A program made the translations under genes and the position numbers. Positions 17,099 to 25,309 of a DNA stretch of 40,562 nt are shown here, piece after piece (position 1 is the stretch's first letter; each line of letters starts with the position of its first letter). A model generated the notes under the pieces. It was not told where the DNA came from, did no database searches, and worked only from the letters and a program-made list of their open reading frames with translations. This stretch comes from Actinomycetes bacterium (GTDB taxonomy: Bacteria > Actinomycetota > Acidimicrobiia > Acidimicrobiales > SZUA-35): assembly GCA_024280015.1 (NCBI GenBank), contig JAJRQY010000135.1, positions 1 through 40,562 of the forward strand, written 5' to 3'.

Positions 17099-17474
17099 CT
17101 GGTGGTGAAGTGTTGGGGTTTTCGATCAGGCCGAAGGGGTGACCCTCCGGATCCAAGACGTTGGCCATCTTGATTCCACCACCAACATCATGAATCGGCT
17201 CCAGCATGGTGGCACCACATTCCACAAGATGGGCCAGAGCTACCTCAATATCAAGCACGCCCCAATAGGTCATTGGTCCTCGCTCGGGGTCGCCGGCAGG
17301 AAACAGGCCCAGTTCGAATCCGTTGACGTTGAAACCGGCATAGCCGGGCTGATCGAAGTAGGGCTCGACGCCGAGCACCTTGCTGTACCACGCCTTGGAA
17401 GTGGTGATGTCGCTGGTTGGGTAGATCACCGATCGGGGGCCGAGAAAGGGTGATGGCTTCGTTGTTGAGGTCAT
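17094..17474 (-). CDS. VOC-superfamily (glyoxalase/bleomycin-resistance fold) protein
   Basis: The 126-residue single-domain protein has the paired beta-alpha-beta-beta-beta pattern of the VOC fold: IYPTSDITTSKAWYSKVLGVEP, GYAGFNVNGFELGLFP, WGVLDIEVALAHLVECGA and NVLDPEGHPFGLIENP. Members are metal-dependent lyases, dioxygenases or binding proteins. The final Glu of FGLIEN is in the usual metal-ligand place, but the usual first-strand His is replaced (YPTSD), so catalysis is uncertain. It is divergent from a WYL regulator 103 bp away, a common pairing in actinobacteria in which the regulator controls the VOC gene. Confidence 0.8.
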   Translation of the reverse strand: MTSTTKPSPFLGPRSVIYPTSDITTSKAWYSKVLGVEPYFDQPGYAGFNVNGFELGLFPAGDPERGPMTYWGVLDIEVALAHLVECGATMLEPIHDVGGGIKMANVLDPEGHPFGLIENPNTSPPD

Positions 17475-17577
17475 GAGATGAAGCTAGCAATCGTTTGCGA
17501 CAGCTGAATGGCGGTGTTTAGCGATATTCTGGTTCCTGCCTCAGGGGCGAACCAATCAAGGCGGAGGGGAGTGTCCG

Positions 17578-18303
17578 GTGAATCGATTGGAACGTCTCTA
17601 TGCGGTCTCAGAGGAGATCCGTCGTCGACGTCCGAGTCTTGTCAGCGCCCGTGAGTTGGCCGATAAATTCGGAGTGAGTCGCCGCACAATGGAACGTGAT
17701 CTTGCCTCGCTGCGAAACAGCGGAGTACCGCTCTACGCCAGTCCTGGTCGAAGCGGTGGGCAGCAGATCCTGGGCAGCGGAGCCGGTCGTCACCTGGTGT
17801 CTCTATCGGCCGAGGAGATTACGGGCCTGTTGATGGCAGTGACAGCCAGCTCCCCAATGCCCTTTGGGACTGCGGCAACGGCCGGCGCCGAACGTGTCTT
17901 GGACTCACTTCCCGGTGAGGTGCAAGTCTCGGTAGCCGAACTCCGCGGGCGAGTTCGGGTCGCCCGGACTGGTGATCCAATGTCACCAACGAGTGTTCGC
18001 TCCGGGCAAAGAAGCCGACTCGTCGTTGAGGAAGCAGTACGGCTCGGTCGTGTTCTGAATCTTCGCTATGCCAATGCTGAAGGAGCAGTGACAACAAGAT
18101 CGGTTGAGGCCGTCGGCTTCTACCGTGGCGGGAGTGATTGGTTCTTGATCGCATGGTGTCGACTGCGTGCGGATCGTCGCTTGTTTCGCTTGGACAGAAT
18201 TCGCGCTGCGACCATGACGGCCGAACTCTTTGCTGCCCGAGATGTCGATGCAACGCTTGGTTGGGTCCCAGGAACCACGATGCAACCGGGCCAAACAGGC
18301 TGA
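17578..18303 (+). CDS. WYL-domain HTH transcriptional regulator
   Basis: The 241-residue protein has an N-terminal winged HTH of the DeoR/YafY type (VSARELADKFGVSRRTMERDLASLRNSG, residues 22-49) and a GVPLYASPGRSGG wing. A C-terminal WYL-type domain follows, with VRLGRVLNLRYANAEG, VEAVGFYRGGSDWFLIAWCRLR and DRRLFRLDRIRAA. WYL domains bind ligands or nucleic acid and regulate the HTH. The start is GTG 17578 with GGAGGGGAG upstream. The likely target is the divergent VOC gene; GGTTC/GAACC arms at 17531-17553 in the spacer could be part of an operator. Confidence 0.85.
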   Translation: MNRLERLYAVSEEIRRRRPSLVSARELADKFGVSRRTMERDLASLRNSGVPLYASPGRSGGQQILGSGAGRHLVSLSAEEITGLLMAVTASSPMPFGTAATAGAERVLDSLPGEVQVSVAELRGRVRVARTGDPMSPTSVRSGQRSRLVVEEAVRLGRVLNLRYANAEGAVTTRSVEAVGFYRGGSDWFLIAWCRLRADRRLFRLDRIRAATMTAELFAARDVDATLGWVPGTTMQPGQTG

Positions 18304-18403
18304 TCTGCCAGGTCATGCGAAAATCAGAGCGGTCAGAGTAGCCAGGGCGTCAGAAATTCGCATGATCGTTGGCAATGAACCCGGCTAGAGGAAGGGCAGA
18401 AGC

Positions 18404-18409
18404 TACGAT
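18404..18409 (+). promoter_or_regulatory. -10 box TACGAT placed for a leaderless argS transcript
   Basis: TACGAT ends 8 nt before the argS ATG at 18418, which puts the expected transcript start at or next to the ATG. No well-placed Shine-Dalgarno sequence is present. The same hexamer precedes cobT. Confidence 0.45.
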
Positions 18410-18417
18410 TGCCCCGC

Positions 18418-20184
18418 ATGTCCCTACTTACGGAGCTCTCCGTTCTTGTTGGAAGTGCCTTTGCCGCAGTCGGTGTCGACGCCAGTCTTGGTTCGGTGGT
18501 CGTGTCCCAACGGCCTGACCTGGCCCAATTTCAATGCAATGGTGCCATGGCCGGGGCAAAGCAGCTAGGAAAGCCCCCTCGTGACCTGGCCGACGAGGTG
18601 GCCAAACGGGTCGAGAGTGATCCGCGGATCAGAGCGGTTGAGGTTGCGGGCCCCGGTTTCTTGAACATCCATGTCACCGATGAGCTACTGGCTCAGTGGA
18701 TGACCTCTACCGCCGGTGATGAACACCTAGGTCTGTATCAGAGCAATGATCCAATGATGGTCATTGTCGACTATGGCGGGCCAAATGTGGCCAAGGACCT
18801 GCATGTTGGACATCTCCGGCCCCATGTGATTGGCGAGAGTCTCAAGCGGGTCTATCGAGCCGCAGGGCATGATGCCAAGGGTGATATCCACCTGGGCGAT
18901 TTTGGCCTGCCAATGGGACAGCTCATTGCGGCCATAGCCGAATCCCACCCCGACCTGCCCTACTTCGATGAGGCAGCAACTGGACCATTTCCGAAAGAAT
19001 CACCGGTCACCGTTGAGGACCTACAAGTGCTGTACCCCGAGGCCTCGGGTCGATCCAAAGCCGAACCGGAATTCCAGGCTAAGGCACAACAAGCGACCGT
19101 CGAACTGCAGGCGGGACGTGCGGGTTACGTCGCCCTGTGGGAGCACTTCCGCTCAGTCACCCTTGAGTCTCTTCGAGCGATCTACGCGCGCCTCGGGGTC
19201 AACTTTGATCTATGGCTGGGGGAGGCATCGACCGGCGACCGGTTGGAGCCATTAGTTGAGCTCCTGCAGGAGCGCGGTGTCGCGGTCGAGAGTGAAGGCG
19301 CCATTGTCATCCACGTCACCACCGACGAAGACAAGAAGGCGCTGCCGCCACTCATGCTTCGCAACTCACGTGGTGGTAGTACCTACGCCACGACAGACCT
19401 TGCCACCATTCAGGAACGAGTCGAGGAGTTTCACGCAAGGGCGATTGTCTATATCGTGGATCTCCGTCAGTCGCTTCACTTCGAGCAGGTCTTTCGTGCC
19501 GCTCGTCTTGGCGGTATCGCTGACGATTCCGTACAGCTGATCCATGCGGGTAACGGCACCGTCAACGGGCCTGATGGCAAGCCGTTCAAGACACGCGATG
19601 GTGGCCTTCCTCGGCTGTCTGGGTTGTTGGACGAGACGGTGGCCTTGGCGCGTACCCGGCTGGACGAAAATGAACTTGCTCTGGAGCTTCCAGATGATGA
19701 GAGAGATGAGGTCATCCGTCTGGTCGGCATGGCCGCCTTGAAATACGGTGAGCTTTCCAATCATCGCACCACGAACTACAGCTTTGACATTGAGCGCTTT
19801 ACCCAGCTGCAAGGCAAAACCGGTCCATACCTCCAGTATGTGGCGGTGCGGGCTCAGTCAATCCTGAATCGGGCAGCCGAACAAGGGTTGGAGCCAGGAA
19901 CTTTCCTCCCTCCATCCAATGACAAGGAACGAACCCTCATCTTGTCCTTGTTGGCCTGGCCCGAAGTGGTTGAACGGACCTTGGAGACACTCTCACCCAA
20001 CGTGATAGCCGAATACACCTATGAGCTGGCCACCGCCTTCAACCAGTTCTACGATGCTTGTCATATCATGCGTGAAGCGGATGCAGCGGTGCAGGCCTCA
20101 TGGCTGGGTTTGGTATCGGTGAGCCGCCTCGTTCTGGTTCGAGCTCTAGATTTGCTGACGATCGAGGTACCTGACCGCATGTAG
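18418..20184 (+). CDS. argS: Arginyl-tRNA synthetase
   Basis: The class I synthetase of 588 residues charges tRNA-Arg. It has the N-terminal add-1 domain, then the ATP-binding GGPNVAKDLHVGHLRPHVIG (HVGH is the HIGH motif), GDIHLGDFGLPMGQLI, and a KMSK-equivalent loop GKPFKTRDGGLPRLSGLL without canonical lysines, as is usual in ArgS. The C-terminal helical DALR anticodon domain contains QGKTGPYLQYVAVRAQSIL. It ends EVPDRM as in family members. ATG 18418 is preferred over TTG 18409 because TACGAT is placed for a leaderless mRNA starting at that ATG. Confidence 0.93.
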   Translation: MSLLTELSVLVGSAFAAVGVDASLGSVVVSQRPDLAQFQCNGAMAGAKQLGKPPRDLADEVAKRVESDPRIRAVEVAGPGFLNIHVTDELLAQWMTSTAGDEHLGLYQSNDPMMVIVDYGGPNVAKDLHVGHLRPHVIGESLKRVYRAAGHDAKGDIHLGDFGLPMGQLIAAIAESHPDLPYFDEAATGPFPKESPVTVEDLQVLYPEASGRSKAEPEFQAKAQQATVELQAGRAGYVALWEHFRSVTLESLRAIYARLGVNFDLWLGEASTGDRLEPLVELLQERGVAVESEGAIVIHVTTDEDKKALPPLMLRNSRGGSTYATTDLATIQERVEEFHARAIVYIVDLRQSLHFEQVFRAARLGGIADDSVQLIHAGNGTVNGPDGKPFKTRDGGLPRLSGLLDETVALARTRLDENELALELPDDERDEVIRLVGMAALKYGELSNHRTTNYSFDIERFTQLQGKTGPYLQYVAVRAQSILNRAAEQGLEPGTFLPPSNDKERTLILSLLAWPEVVERTLETLSPNVIAEYTYELATAFNQFYDACHIMREADAAVQASWLGLVSVSRLVLVRALDLLTIEVPDRM

Positions 20185-20312
20185 ATGTGGTCGCGACTTT
20201 TCTCATCGCGAGTTCTCGACATGCCCCGTTCCGTGAGTGAATGGGCGCATACCGTGAGCAATTGTGCCACCTAGAGCGGTCGATGGCTACTGAGAGTGCT
20301 ATCTTGCTGACT

Positions 20313-20331
20313 GGTTGCCGTGGAGGCAACC
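20313..20331 (+). promoter_or_regulatory. Hairpin just upstream of the propeller/FnIII gene
   Basis: GGTTGCC (20313-20319) pairs with GGCAACC (20325-20331) around a 5-nt loop, ending 21 nt before ATG 20353. It could be a 5'-UTR stabilising element or an operator half-site pair. The rest of the 168-bp spacer after argS has only a weak TCGCGA repeat near 20190. Confidence 0.35.
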
Positions 20332-20352
20332 CGTGACTTGTTTGGCGGATAG

Positions 20353-22482
20353 ATGCAACGGTTCCTTTCAGTACTTTCCAGCGCCCTCCTGGGCCTTTTC
20401 GTCCTAGTCGCAGTGCCAACCGCGGCATCGGCTGAGCTGTCCTCGACTCCAACCACTTCTTGGGGAGTGAGTGGTCTGGTCACTGGGTCAAGGACTGACA
20501 CCATCCGGTCCGAAGTCTGGGCTATCGAACAGATCGGGAATCGGCTCTATGTCGGCGGTCGCTTCACCCATGTCACTAACGGAAACACCGCGATCCCACA
20601 GCCATATCTGGCGGCATTCAATGCCACCACCGGCGAGTACATCCCCGGCTTTGACCCACAGCTGAACAACGCGGTTTATGCGTTGGAAGCTGCACCCGAT
20701 GGCTCGAAACTCTTTGTCGGCGGCAGCTTCAATCGGGTCGAGGGCAACTACACCAGCGCCCTCGTCGCTCTGGATCCCATCGATGGCAGCCTTGACAGTT
20801 GGAGCGGCCGAGTCGGTGGCTACAGCCTGGTCCGCAACCTCGACCTGGTCGGTGCTGACCTCTACGCGTCCGGCAGTTTCAGCCAGGTCAAGAGTTCGGC
20901 CGGAACTACGCAGGCCTCACGAGTTGGCCGCTGGAATTGGCAAACCGGCATCCATGATGCGTCGTGGCTGCCAAACGTGACCGGCGGCTCCGTGTGGGGC
21001 ATTGCCGTGAGTGAGAACGCTGATCGTGTGTATCTTGCCGGCTACTTCACCGCCGTCAACGGGGTTTCAGCTACCGGCGGCTTCAAAGCTGTTCGTAAGT
21101 CCGATGGCGAGAACGCCACTGGTGTTCAGCCATTCAAAATCAATACCGCCAATGTGAGCCGCCAATATGCCTATGACGTTGTCACCGTCAACGGGCTCGT
21201 CTTCGTTGGCGGAAGTGAGCACTATGTTCAGGTCCTCAACGAGTCCGACCTATCTCTACGCAAGTTCCACATGTCACAACCATCACGTGGTGACTATCAA
21301 GACCTCGAAGTGGTCGGAGATCGGGTCTACGCAGGCTGTCATTGCCGCTTGTCATCCTATATTGAGAGTGCTGATGGTGTCTTGTGGTGGGGCACTCCTC
21401 CAGCGGGTGAGTCCAACGCTCCGGTGACCGACAGTGGCCCAAACTCATGGGTAACCGCCTTTAGTGCCACCACAGGTGACCGCGAAGCTTCTTTCGTTCC
21501 CGACATCAACTCAACTGGCCCCGGGGTCTGGGCTATTCACGGGACCTCGAATGGTTGTGTCTGGTTTGGTGGCAACATCACCAAGGCAGCGGGGGTCACT
21601 CAGCACAACATGACCCGATTGTGTGACGAAAATGGTGGGGGCGACACACAAAAGCCGTCGACTCCAGGTCAACCAGTGGTCGGAAACATCGGAACGAGTT
21701 CGGTTGCCATGACTTGGGCAGCCAGTACGGACAATGTCGGTGTCACCGGCTATCGAGTCTTCAACAATGCTGACGACAGTGTCGCGCTGGACGTGTCGGG
21801 AACCGGTGGGACAGTGACTGGCCTGGCGGCCGGAACCTACGCTTACTACGTCAAGGCCTATGACGCCGCAGGCAACCTCTCCAACCGCTCAGGAATCACA
21901 ACCGTCACCGTCGGAAACCAGACGGACACCGAAAGGCCGTCCACTCCCGGGCGTCCCCAAGTCCAGCAGATAGGACCGGACTCGGTTGATCTTTCTTGGA
22001 TTGGGAGTACTGACAATGTTGGGGTCGCGGGCTATCGGGTCTTTGACAATGCCAACGGCAGTATTGTGTTGGACGTCCCAGGCACCAGCGGCACGGTGAC
22101 TGGCTTGGCCCCGGGCACCTACAGCCTCTACACCAAGGCCTATGATGCGGCTGGCAATGTCTCCTATCGCTCCGGTTTCACCCAGGTCACCATCACCGGC
22201 GGCGGAAACCCAGACACCGAGCGCCCGTCGAATCCCAAGGGTCTGGCTGTCAGTGGTGGCGCTAATTCTGCCAACCTGACCTGGATTGCTAGCACCGACA
22301 ATGTAGGCGTTGCCGGCTACCGGGTCTTTGATCAGGCAACCAATACGGTGGTGGCCGATGTTTCGGGAACAACGGCAACACTCAGCCTCGCTCCTGGCAC
22401 CTATACCTTCTACGTGAAGGCCTATGACGCCGCTGGCAACCTGAGCTGGCGCAGCAATCTGAAATCACACACCTTCAACTAG
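20353..22482 (+). CDS. Secreted propeller-like protein with three C-terminal FnIII modules
   Basis: The 709-residue product starts with a clear signal peptide (LSSALLGLFVLVAVPTAASA, cleavage after residue 27). Residues 35-425 hold repeated segments of the delta-60/propeller type: NRLYVGGRFTHV, SKLFVGGSFNRVEG, ADLYASGSFSQV, RVYLAGYFTAVNG, LVFVGGSEHYV and CVWFGGNITKAAG. Three FnIII modules start near bases 21643, 21925 and 22213, each led by DT(E/Q)(R/K)PS and closing with YDAAGNLS or similar. No anchor is seen. It is probably an extracellular binding or adhesion protein. The FnIII modules match the style of the protein at 1-1830. Confidence 0.8.
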   Translation: MQRFLSVLSSALLGLFVLVAVPTAASAELSSTPTTSWGVSGLVTGSRTDTIRSEVWAIEQIGNRLYVGGRFTHVTNGNTAIPQPYLAAFNATTGEYIPGFDPQLNNAVYALEAAPDGSKLFVGGSFNRVEGNYTSALVALDPIDGSLDSWSGRVGGYSLVRNLDLVGADLYASGSFSQVKSSAGTTQASRVGRWNWQTGIHDASWLPNVTGGSVWGIAVSENADRVYLAGYFTAVNGVSATGGFKAVRKSDGENATGVQPFKINTANVSRQYAYDVVTVNGLVFVGGSEHYVQVLNESDLSLRKFHMSQPSRGDYQDLEVVGDRVYAGCHCRLSSYIESADGVLWWGTPPAGESNAPVTDSGPNSWVTAFSATTGDREASFVPDINSTGPGVWAIHGTSNGCVWFGGNITKAAGVTQHNMTRLCDENGGGDTQKPSTPGQPVVGNIGTSSVAMTWAASTDNVGVTGYRVFNNADDSVALDVSGTGGTVTGLAAGTYAYYVKAYDAAGNLSNRSGITTVTVGNQTDTERPSTPGRPQVQQIGPDSVDLSWIGSTDNVGVAGYRVFDNANGSIVLDVPGTSGTVTGLAPGTYSLYTKAYDAAGNVSYRSGFTQVTITGGGNPDTERPSNPKGLAVSGGANSANLTWIASTDNVGVAGYRVFDQATNTVVADVSGTTATLSLAPGTYTFYVKAYDAAGNLSWRSNLKSHTFN

Positions 22483-22566
22483 TGTCTCAGGCGACGTTGT
22501 TTTCGAAGTTGTAGCCGATTCGCACGATTTGGTCGGACACTTCGACTGCGCGCGTTTGCTCAGCAT

Positions 22567-22584
22567 CGCTAGCTAGTGCTAGCG
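22567..22584. terminator. Short hairpin at the end of the aminotransferase gene
   Basis: CGCTAGC (22567-22573) and GCTAGCG (22578-22584) form a 7-bp stem with a TAGT loop overlapping the minus-strand stop codon. It lies between convergent genes. No T-tract is present on either side, so it is a weak terminator candidate. Confidence 0.35.
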
Positions 22585-23808
22585 GGCGGTGCTGAGCCCT
22601 TGACAAACAGCGACAAATCGTTCCAGCTCTTCCTCGGTGTTGTAGTAGTGAGGCGAGGCTCGAACCAGGCTTGGGACTGCGGTGCGCTGCATGTCCAGAA
22701 GTGAGGCCTGAGCCGGCGGAGCACCGACATTGATGCGCTGCTCGTTAGCTGCGTCGCTAACCGAGACGGCATCGACCCCGTCAATATTGAAGGTGACGAT
22801 GCCTGACTGGATGGTGCCGACGTCATGGACAGTGATCCCCGGCACGGTTTGGAGTTGTCGGCGCAGTGCGGACCCAAGGAATTGCACCCGATCACTGATT
22901 GCTTTCATTCCAAGGTCAAGCGCGTAGTCGATCGCAGTTGCAAGCCCCAGTTTTCCGGCATAGGAGATCTCGGCGAACTCGAAGCGTTTGGCGGTTGGCA
23001 TGAGTTCATAGGAGTCAGAAGCGAGCCAGGTTGCGGACATTCCGTCGCTCATGATGGGGGTCCGCAACGAGTCCATGATGGAATGGCGAACATAGAGGAA
23101 GCCGGTGCCGCGGGGTCCTCGTAGCCATTTGCGACCGGTGGCGGTGAGGAAGTCACAGCCGAGAGTTTCGACGTCAACCTCCAGTTAACCGACGGCTTGA
23201 CACGAATCCAGTAGGTAGAGGGCCCCAGCCGACTTGACCATGTCTCCGATCTCCGCCGCCGGATTGATGAGCCCATTGCTCATGGGAAGCTGGGTCAAGC
23301 ACACCAGCTTGACCTGCTCGTTCAGCATGGTTGCCAATGCGTCGAGGTCCGTGAGGCCGTTGCCGTCATCGGGAATGAATTGGACGTCGATTCCTGCTTC
23401 TTTGGCTTGGGCCAGTCCCAAGCCGCTGGCGATGAACTCGTGTCGACCAGCCAACACCCGGTCACCCGGTTGGAGGGGGACTGACAAGAATGCGCGCCAC
23501 CATGATTCGGAGGCGCCGCGGGTCAGAGCAATTTCTTCGGGACGAGCGCCTATGAGCTTGGCGGTCGAGGTGTAGAAGCCCTCCAGATCTTCAACGTGTT
23601 CTCCTACGGCCTCGTAGCCGCCGATTGAGGCTTCGAGCTGCAGATAGTCAAGCTGCACCTTCAGCACACTTCGTGGAGGCAGGGCACAGCCAGCATTGTT
23701 TAGATGGGCTAGGTCCAAGCAAGCGGGTGTGTGAGCGCGGACAACCTCAACAGGGAAGGAGGCGGGAACATCTGGGCCCAAGTCGGTCCCGCTTGTTGGA
23801 GAAAGCAT
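22579..23808 (-). pseudogene. Class V (cysteine-desulfurase-like) aminotransferase interrupted by an in-frame TAA
   Basis: Read through one stop, the frame gives a 409-residue PLP enzyme of the NifS/isopenicillin-epimerase-like group. Seen segments are HLNNAGCALPPRSV, EIALTRGASESWWRAFLS, LAGRHEFIASGLG, LVCLTQLPMSNGLINP, LLDSCQAVG, then after the stop LEVDVETLGCDFLTATGRKWLRG with the PLP lysine in GRKWLRG, GTGFLYVR and the C-terminal RASPHYYNTEEELERF. TAA at 23185-23187 (codon 208) stands where the family has Gln (DSCQAVGQ), so CAA to TAA is likely. The N-terminal piece lacks the PLP lysine and should be inactive. It follows the deaminase gene on the same strand. Confidence 0.85.
23185..23187 (-). 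other. In-frame TAA in the class V aminotransferase
   Basis: Minus-strand codons read CAA GCC GTC GGT TAA CTG GAG GTT GAC. The phase is the same on both sides and the conserved sequence resumes at once. Confidence 0.9.
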
Positions 23809-23869
23809 GCGGCATTGTTGCAGGGCTCAGCGTGAAAGACGAACCATGGGTGAATCGACCTCAGGTCGG

Positions 23870-25276
23870 CTAGGAATTTGGCTGGAAGCGACGACTGATT
23901 GTTCGGTGGGTTGCCAGCATTTCTTCCAATCGAGGTGACACGATGGCCCCATTCTCAACGACGGGCCTGCCGGCCACGATGGTGTGGTGGGCACCCGTTG
24001 GCCCGCAACGCAACCAACCTTCGACCAGGTCGTCCAAGACTCCGGCGAATGCCGGCCCCTCCAACTTCCAGCAAACTAGATCTGCTGGCGCTCCAACCTG
24101 GAGAATTCCGATCTCTCCCTCTCGACCCAAACAGGCTGCGCTGCCTCGGGTGGCAACGTCCAGGGCATCACGAGCTGAAAAACCATCGGCACCATTGTTG
24201 AGCTTGGCCAGCAACATTGCTAGGCGTGCCTCTTGCCAGAGCGATGCAGAGTCAGCCGAAGATGAGCCGTCGCAGCCGATTCCGACAGGAGAGCCAGCGG
24301 CCCGTAAATCAACAATGGGGGCGATCCCGCTGGACAAGATGAGATTGGAACTCGGGCAGTGAGCCACGCCAACACCGGCCCGGCCAAGTTGGACGATCTC
24401 GTCGGGGTTGGGGCGCACACAGTGGGCAACCCAACTCCGATCGCTCATCCAACCAACATGGTCGAACTGATCAATGCAGCGTCGGCCGAACGTGGCCATG
24501 GAAAATTCATCGTCTTCATCATTCTCGGCCAGGTGGGTGTGAAGGCGAACATCGAGGCGCTCGGCCAAGTCTGCGGTACGCACCATCAGTTCGGGGGTGA
24601 CGGAAAATGGGGAACAGGGTGCGAGGGCAATCCTGGTCATTGCCCCATGGGTTGGGTCGTGGTGTAAGCCAACGAGTCGTTCCGACTCAGCCAGGATGGA
24701 GTCCTCATCCATGACCACCTCGTCGGGAGGTAGCCCGCCATCTTTCTGGGACAGACTCATCGAGCCATGGGTCGGGTGGAAACGCATTCCGAGGTCGGTG
24801 GCGGCGCCGATCTCGGCCGTGATCAGGTCGCCGCCGCCCTTGGGGTGGAGGTAGAGATGGTCCGAGGATGTGGTGCATCCACTAAGGGCAAGTTCGGCCA
24901 GCCCGACCCAGGCCGAAACATGAGCGGCCTCTTCGTCCAAGACCTGCCACAACGGGTACAGGGTTTGTAGCCAGCCAAAAAGGGGGGCCGACGTCATAGG
25001 GGCATAGGCCCTCGTCAGATTCTGATACAAGTGATGGTGGGTGTTGATGAGCCCGGGAGTGATTAGACAGTCCTTGGCATCCAATGTCTTGACGGTGGTT
25101 GGCGGTATATCTCGAGATGTACCGATGCTGTGGATTAGCCCGTCTGAGACGGCGATCCAGCCGCCAGCGATCTCGCCCCGTTCTCCGTCCATGGTGGCGA
25201 TCAGAGCTGCTCCGGTGACCAGGAGATCTACGGTCTCGGGGGTTTCGCGACCGGTCGAGGTCTGGCCAGATGTCAT
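23870..25276 (-). CDS. Amidohydrolase, 8-oxoguanine deaminase-like
   Basis: The 468-residue product belongs to the metal-dependent amidohydrolase superfamily (guanine deaminase/AtzB group). Metal and catalytic motifs seen: PGLINTHHHLYQNLTRAYAP, HTHLAENDEDDEF, VAHCVRPN and VGIGCDGSSSADSASL. The QNLTRAYAPMTSAPLFGWLQTLYPLW stretch and SSDHLYLHPKG resemble characterised 8-oxoguanine deaminases, which convert 8-oxoguanine (or isocytosine-like rings) to uric acid plus ammonia. Related triazine hydrolases cannot be excluded. ATG 25276 is the start. It sits between a LysR regulator (33 bp upstream, same strand) and the broken aminotransferase. Confidence 0.8.
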   Translation of the reverse strand: MTSGQTSTGRETPETVDLLVTGAALIATMDGERGEIAGGWIAVSDGLIHSIGTSRDIPPTTVKTLDAKDCLITPGLINTHHHLYQNLTRAYAPMTSAPLFGWLQTLYPLWQVLDEEAAHVSAWVGLAELALSGCTTSSDHLYLHPKGGGDLITAEIGAATDLGMRFHPTHGSMSLSQKDGGLPPDEVVMDEDSILAESERLVGLHHDPTHGAMTRIALAPCSPFSVTPELMVRTADLAERLDVRLHTHLAENDEDDEFSMATFGRRCIDQFDHVGWMSDRSWVAHCVRPNPDEIVQLGRAGVGVAHCPSSNLILSSGIAPIVDLRAAGSPVGIGCDGSSSADSASLWQEARLAMLLAKLNNGADGFSARDALDVATRGSAACLGREGEIGILQVGAPADLVCWKLEGPAFAGVLDDLVEGWLRCGPTGAHHTIVAGRPVVENGAIVSPRLEEMLATHRTISRRFQPNS

Positions 25277-25309
25277 GACCGGAGCCTACAAGACCAGCAC
25301 GAGGCAGGA

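Noticed and set aside
22483-22566. Small gene between the FnIII gene and the aminotransferase
   Set aside because: Only 84 bp without an ORF or ribosome site; a hairpin at its right edge is the only structure.
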